From positions 1,257,442-1,281,419 of the forward strand of contig BFEA01000017.1 in NCBI GenBank assembly GCA_003427395.1: DNA of 23,978 nt. Reading direction: 5' to 3'. Made by a program: the position numbers and the translations under genes. Shown here piece after piece: positions 19,065 through 23,978 of this stretch. Below the pieces are notes generated by a model. It did no database searches and was not told where the DNA came from. It saw only the letters and a list, made by a program, of their open reading frames with translations. The stretch comes from Chara braunii (lineage: Eukaryota; Streptophyta; Charophyceae; Charales; Characeae). How positions within the stretch are numbered: the first letter of the stretch is position 1; each line of letters opens with the position of its first letter.

Positions 19065-19545
19065 GTCACCTGTCAAAATATATTTTAACTCATTTAAACT
19101 AATTAAATTTCCGCAGCGCTTTCCGTAGAAAACTGTCTTCTCAGAATTTATACTAGCTCATATATGAAAACAAAAATAATATTTAATCCTAGAAAGTCAA
19201 ATTTTGTCAAATTCTCTAAATTAGTAAAAATTTAGGCAGCACTCTCGTTAGAAAAATGTTAATTCAAGATTTATACGAAGTTAAGTTCAGAATCTAATGT
19301 GACTTTGACTTCTCAAAGTTCATTTTTTGTCTAACTCCCTGACGTAGCAAAATTTGGGCAACACTCTCTTTAGAAAATGAGGCTTTCCATATTTTTACTA
19401 AGCCAAAAAGTAAGATAAACCAAACCTTGAAAAAAACAAAATCTGACCAACTGCTTGGTTTTATAGAAATTTCGGCAGCGCTTCCCGTAGAGAAAGTGAC
19501 TTACCAAAATTTATAAAAGACCAAGTATAATAAAAGATCCTAGAA
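19065..19545. repeat. Four degenerate copies of a ~120-bp tandem repeat
   Basis: The motif aaattt-cggcagcgctt-ccgtagaaaa recurs near 19105, 19226, 19350 and 19467, at spacings of about 121, 124 and 117 bp. Each is followed by an aatttata or similar string and preceded by a gtcaaattt-like block. Copies 1 and 4 are most alike. The array lies immediately upstream of the Helitron helicase remnant. It may belong to that element or to the putative LTR element, where tandem repeats in untranslated regions are common. Confidence 0.7.
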
Positions 19546-19707
19546 AATGCAGGAATTGATCTAAGTAAAATAAACTTCGCTAAGAAAATGCAGGAATTGA
19601 AACTAACTCATATGGCTCTAGCACATGGCGAGCAACTAAAGCAACTACCTATCAACTGAAACTCAGACTAAGTAGTGATCTCACTCAGCCACATGCAAGC
19701 CAAACCA

Positions 19708-21819
19708 CAACATGGATGAATCACAACTCTTTGAATGCACATGTTCCTACACACGAGTTCCCTTTGAATCCTGACATTATTAAAACTCATGTGTGGGATA
19801 AGCAACATAAGGTGTGGAACAGAAGAAAGTGTGCTCTTCATGGTGCTCCTTTCGAAAAGGTATGTTGATTGCATCATGCCAGGGTCACGGAAGGCGAACG
19901 CTTCTATCTCCGTGTGTTTCTACACTAAGAGCACTCTCGTGGAGCACGCTCTTTTGCAGAAATTCGTACCGTGGATGGAGTAGAATACGATTCGTTTCGA
20001 TCGGTGTGTCTTCGATTAGGACTTTTGCAAACCGATGATGCATATAATCAATGTATAGAGACGACCGTACTCCATTATATGCCTGCAGAGGTTCATAAAG
20101 TGTTCGCTATGGTTCTGCTGTTTTGCCTGGTCAACGATCCTGTTCAATTCTTTCAACGACATTGGGACAAAATGTGTGATGATTTTCAGTATCGTTTGGA
20201 CTCTCTAATTCTTCCTCCGATTGTTTTGCAATATTTGGTGCTCTTTGATCTTGACCGTATCTTACACGAGTCTGGCAAAAACATTCGCATGTTCGGTCTT
20301 TATTATCCGACCCCTGATGGAGAAACGGTTGTCGACGACATAAACAGGCATTACGAGAACAGGAATGTGTCGTCGATTATAAATGACGAGTTGTCGTATG
20401 ATCCGATTGAGATGCGAACTAGATTTGAGTGTAATTTCCGACGTCTTCGACCACGCTAAAGAGTGCTCATGCAAAGAGTTGTTCGGGCCGTGGAAGAGAA
20501 ACAACCGCTTTATGCTTTTGTAGATGCGCCGATAGGAACAAGAATTTTTTTTTGCATAGAAACGATTTTGGCGGGGATCAGGTCGAGTAACGGTATCAGA
20601 CTCGCTGTGGCGTCCAATGGAATAGCGGTGACTCTTTTGACCGGCGGTCGAACATTTCACTCACGATTTTGAGCACCTTTGAAACCTGATAACACGCGTC
20701 CCTTCAATATTCCGAAACAGGGTGATCTTGTCGAACTTATCCGCCGTGCCAACTTGATCGTTTGGGATGAGGCTCCGATGAGTAACAAGTTCCACTTGGA
20801 AGCTCTTGACATTACGCTTCGAGATCTTTGTAACAGTAACCTCCCGTTTGGAGGAAAGGTTTTGCTTCTTTCTGGGACTTTCGACAGGTTTTGCCCGTTG
20901 TGAAGCACGGGTCTCGAGCGCAGCAAATTGATGTCTCTATTAAAATGTCCCCTTTGTGGAAACTCTTTGAGGTCCATTGCCTGACTGAGAATATGCGGAT
21001 CTTAAGCTTAGGGGATGATCCAATGGCGCGAATGTATGACGCGTTTTTTATGTGTATTGGGAATGGGGATCATATTTGTTTTCTTCCTAATGAAACTGCC
21101 GCGGTCAAACTGCCGCGTGAGATTTGTACTGATAAACCTATTCGTGATTCGATTTCGTAGACGTTTGATGATGTGTGTGAACACATTGGGGATGCTGACT
21201 ATTTTTATGCTCCATTGATTCTTTGCGCTACAAATGACGATGTGGGGTGTGTTAACGATATGGTTCTGAACGATTTCCCCGGCGAGATGCGTGAAAGTTA
21301 TAGTTTTGATTACCCTGCTTCTGATGATCACGAACTTGCTACCAACAGGAGTTCTTAAATTCTCTCAATGAGTCTGGTCTTCCGCCTCACAAACTGCGCT
21401 TGAAAATTGGTGCGCCTTTGATGTTGTTGTGCAATTTGTCGCCCAAACAAGGACTTTGCAATGACACAAGGTTAATTCTTAAAAAGATTGTTGATGATGA
21501 TTTGTTGGAAGTGACCATAATGCGTATTGGTGAAACGACACTGATCCTCAAAATCGATTTAACAAGTGATGGTGAAACCACGGGGTTTAAATGGAGTAGG
21601 AGGCAGTTCCCCATCCGTCTTGCGTTTGCTGCGACCATTAACAAGTCCCAAAGACAAACTGTCTCTCGTATCGGGGTGTGGTTGCGCAAACCTGTTTTTG
21701 CGCATGACCAGTTGTATGTTGTTTTGTCGCGCGTTGGTCATCCCAATAACATTCGTGTTTCGTTGCCTGACAAAAAGTTCATCACAAAGAATATCGTTTA
21801 TTACGAACTTTTGCAATGA
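19708..21819 (+). pseudogene. Helitron Pif1-like helicase, multiply disrupted
   Basis: In active Helitrons this domain unwinds DNA during rolling-circle transposition. The remnant opens with the linker typical of Helitron proteins (TTTWM, HVWDKQHKVWNRRK, GERFYLR, TVDGVEYDSF), then the SF1 helicase. Walker A at 20523-20552 should be GGTGKT but reads IGTRIF, so the nucleotide-binding Lys is gone. Walker B (VWDEAPM, 20760-20780) and the C-terminal [18 protein letters not shown] and QLYVVLSRV remain. Stops lie at 19866, 19926, 20457, 20670 and 21158. A one-base loss just before the DFRQ-type motif near 20885 shifts the frame, and a second shift occurs near 21345 before EFLNSL. The HUH nuclease part is missing. 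The remnant is clearly non-functional. Confidence 0.92.
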
Positions 21820-21833
21820 TTTTTTCTCCTTGG

Positions 21834-21923
21834 TCGTATATATCTCTTTCGGACGAGTTGCCAGGACATGCGCGTCACTTTTTGAATGAGTTCTTCTCTT
21901 TTGTCGTATATATCTCTTCCGAC
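21834..21923. repeat. Short direct repeat in the helicase 3' flank
   Basis: The 16-base string gtcgtatatatctctt, followed by tcgga or ccgac, occurs at 21833 and 21903, 70 bp apart, each preceded by a ttctcctt/ttctcttt pyrimidine stretch. It lies between the helicase stop and the next coding region. Confidence 0.7.
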
Positions 21924-21951
21924 TGATCGGTGTTGAATTTTGGTAAACTTA

Positions 21952-21971
21952 TTTTCTTTTTTTCCCCGCAG
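21952..21971 (+). promoter_or_regulatory. Probable splice acceptor
   Basis: A pyrimidine tract followed by ccccgcag matches a eukaryotic 3' splice site. The frame directly after the AG (from 21972) is open and contains an ATG at 21996. It leads into the next coding region if a one-base indel in the A7 run at 22011-22017 is allowed. A matching donor has not been identified: the ggtaaac about 28 bp upstream is too close. Confidence 0.45.
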
Positions 21972-23352
21972 GCGGCTCTGAACTGCATCATACCTATGAG
22001 ACACGCGCTCAAAAAAACAAACCGTCAATAGTAATACAACTGATGGTGCTGTGAATGTTACATCTAGACAACTAGGGGCCCAGTCAAGGCGATCAAGGAA
22101 GAGAAAAAAACAAGATACATCGGATAATGAAAATGAACATACTGGTGACCATGATATTGTGCGCGATGGAGTTGAAGGTGCTCATCAACAAGCGCGCACC
22201 CTCAACGATGCCGAAAAAATGCATGTTGACTTTTATGACGATGGTTATGATCGGTGTGACAAATCTGTACCTAATTTTTCATTTGGTTTGGCCGGTAAGT
22301 CTCAGCTCGATGATGACGAAGATGATAGCGATACGAGCGATTCTCAAGTGATTGATTCCGCAGTCAAGCGTAATCGTGTTCCTAAGGAAAATAATCTCGT
22401 GGGTTCAACTCCAATTGGTGAGCTGACCCTCCGAAATCATTAGATGGAGGAAAAAAATGCTCACTGTCAAACTCCATTCGGAGTTCGTGACAAGTTGGAA
22501 CAACTTCATTCCGAGGTGTTGGGAGATGAATTTGTCACTCATGGAGTTGTTGGAGATGTGCGTGCTCGTGATTCATGTTCGCAATCCCAACGCTCTGCAC
22601 AAAGAAAGAAATCATCCACCGTTCCGGCAATTACAGTTCATGGGCATGCGAGTTCGGCAATTAACACAACTGATAATATGTGTTCAGCTGGAATGCTCGA
22701 GTGTGCGTTCGCTACGAATAGGGAGAAACGGCAACCGGTTGTTAGTGAAACGACAACTCAGGTTTTGAGAGCGCTGGATGACATCTGTACCGATGAACTT
22801 GCACCTCTTCTGCTTCGTGGACCACTCCCTAGACGTACACGGGTTCACGATTCCTGTTCGCAATCTCAACACAGCCAACGCGAAAGAGATGTTTGCACCA
22901 CATCACGGCCACAAAATCCTTCAACTGTTATTGTGGTGCCTCATGATAAGGGTGCACCCACAATCGACACTTTGAATCCGCGCGCTTACCTTGACAAATG
23001 GTTTGACGATGTGAAGAAGGTTGGCCTGCAAAAAGTCTTGACTGAGGTGCTTTTTGAAATGTTTGTCCAAACTGCGAGCGTTGCAAAGGATGAAAATATA
23101 TGGGAAAAGTTTTTGGACTGGGGAAGAAGCAAACTCACAGATATGTGGTTGGAACGAAAATCCCCAAGGACTCTTCCTTCAAACTCATTGAATATTTCAG
23201 ATTTGGAGGCTTCTTGGATGTTACAATCTCTTTTGCAGGACGAGTTCACTGCTCTCTCTAATGAGGAGATCGCTAGGATGACGTTTGAATTGCCATATTG
23301 TCCGACAGAAGAGCTTATTCCCCAACCTTTTTTCAGATATGCACGGATATAA
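21972..23352 (+). pseudogene. Unrecognised protein downstream of Helitron helicase, interrupted
   Basis: One frame stays open from 22000 to 23352 apart from a single TAG at 22441-22443, giving about 450 codons. A start at ATG 21996 is possible if one A in the A7 run is an insertion. The protein begins with a basic cluster (RRSRKRKK) resembling a nuclear localisation signal, then an acidic stretch (DDDEDDSDTSDS). The middle holds a duplicated motif (RDSCSQSQ and HDSCSQSQ, about 95 codons apart, each with basic residues after it). The C-terminal third looks folded and helical (YLDKWFDDVKKVG, FLDWGRSKLTDMWLE). I recognise no family. The stop could come from CAG by one transition. It may be an accessory Helitron gene or a captured host gene. 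Confidence 0.55.
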
Positions 23353-23376
23353 CGCCTTTTAAAAAGGATTCCGTTG

Positions 23377-23678
23377 ATGGTTCCTTCTTCCGCTCCTCAT
23401 TCCGCTCCGGTCCGTGGACTCCCCCTTCCTGCAGCATCTCCTCCAACTTTTGAACGTCTTCCGGATTATGCAACCCCATCCACTATGTCAACGCCGCTGC
23501 AGCACATTTGAATACGAACATGAACACTTGGAGATGTGTGGATGTTGCCATTCATCTCGATTACAATCGACAAAGACAAACTCGATTCGGAACTTTTGAG
23601 GAGTATCGTCGCAAAGTGTTGCAACAAGTTTCTATTCGTGAGCTGCTGCAAGAGTACCGTTCCAATGAAGGAAGTTGA
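23377..23678 (+). pseudogene. Coding remnant, possible continuation of the upstream protein
   Basis: After the TAA at 23350 the same frame continues open from 23353 to about 23487 with a Pro-rich segment (VPSSAPHSAPVRG, FERLPDYATPST). From about 23460 a frame one base back is open to TGA 23676 and looks more like folded protein (DVAIHLDYNRQRQTRFG, EEYRRKVLQQVSIRELLQ). A one-base shift near 23470-23490 would join the two. Whether this was the end of the preceding protein, cut by a CAA-to-TAA change, or a separate exon is not decidable here. No family is recognised. Confidence 0.4.
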
Positions 23679-23804
23679 TATCTCTACTAAGAGAGATAGG
23701 AAGAGAGGGGTGTTGATTGGGCTGTCATTCATACGTTGCCTAAATCATAATTTTGTTGATGGTCAACTTTTCTTTCGGTTATGTAATTGCCGTTACAAGA
23801 CAGA

Positions 23805-23907
23805 TATAAGGAGAGAGAGAAATAAAGGCGTCCAGAGGGGGGGGGGAAGGAGGGGGGACATATAGAGAGATAGCGATAGAGAAATAGCGACAGATAGATA
23901 GATAGAT

Positions 23908-23978
<71 letters not shown>
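23805..23978. repeat. GA/GATA microsatellite with G10 run
   Basis: After short ggagagagaga and a run of ten G (23837-23846) come several gatagata units (23893-23910) and then a pure (GA)n run from 23919 to the window end. Frames through it are artefacts. Confidence 0.95.

Larger units (their letters stand above)
19708..23678 (+). mobile_element. Helitron remnant (helicase portion plus downstream ORF)
   Basis: The Pif1-type helicase with its Helitron-specific upstream segment marks a rolling-circle Helitron. The HUH replication-initiator domain that should precede it is absent: the sequence before 19700 is the AT-rich tandem array. No clear 5' TC or 3' hairpin-CTRR terminus is found, so the limits are set by coding remains. 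The downstream ORF at 21972-23678 is included because it shares the strand and similar decay and follows the helicase after only about 150 bp. Its membership in the element is an inference. Confidence 0.6.

Noticed and set aside
20262-20660. 132-codon minus-strand frame
   Set aside because: It is a shadow of the Helitron helicase, which is clearly coded on the plus strand.

Overview
This window looks like a repeat-dominated stretch of a large eukaryotic nuclear genome. There is no bacterial-style gene organisation. What is present is homopolymer A/T tails, GA microsatellites, satellite-like tandem arrays, one 660-base assembly gap, scattered single Ns, and the decayed coding regions of two transposon classes. 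I recognise no intact host gene. The best clue to the host is a 19-base match at 17276-17294 to the 3' end of the land-plant type of tRNA-Asp, which reads as a retrotransposon primer-binding site on the minus strand. That points to a streptophyte (land plant or charophyte alga such as Chara). This lineage call is an inference of modest confidence and rests on the tRNA sequence as I remember it.

Layout. 1-147: minus-strand copy of a short A-tailed repeat. 148-2240: no gene, with a ~150-bp imperfect foldback at 1185-1333. 2240-3190: a complex tandem array with 31-bp and 60-bp sub-periods and two near-perfect palindromes (36 and 64 bp). 3200-5850: non-coding, with a foldback at 3401-3498, a (GA)n tract and two poly-A runs. 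5855-6072: a CCCCTTA-rich minisatellite followed by a second minus-strand copy of the A-tailed repeat. 6194-12903: a plus-strand non-LTR (L1-superfamily, Tx1-like) retrotransposon. It has a long ORF1 and an ORF2 with AP-type endonuclease, reverse transcriptase and a C-terminal zinc-knuckle region, broken by frameshifts and six in-frame stops. 12904-13563: assembly gap. 13564-14081: a 186-bp repeat, then a plus-strand copy of the A-tailed repeat ending in 35 A, which may be the true 3' end of the LINE. 14225-15510: tandem duplications of ~198, 52 and 365 bp. 15511-19060: no gene, containing the possible minus-strand LTR-element primer-binding site. 19065-19545: four degenerate ~120-bp repeats. 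19708-21819: a decayed Helitron Pif1-type helicase whose Walker A is destroyed and Walker B preserved. 21972-23678: an unrecognised coding region, also decayed, directly downstream of the helicase and starting at a sequence that looks like a splice acceptor. 23790-23978: GATA/GA microsatellite and a G10 run.

The LINE and the Helitron are both non-autonomous relics here. Several losses fit C-to-T or G-to-A transitions at conserved residues. The two leads most worth following are the unrecognised protein downstream of the Helitron helicase and the A-tailed repeat family whose tail may be shared with the LINE.
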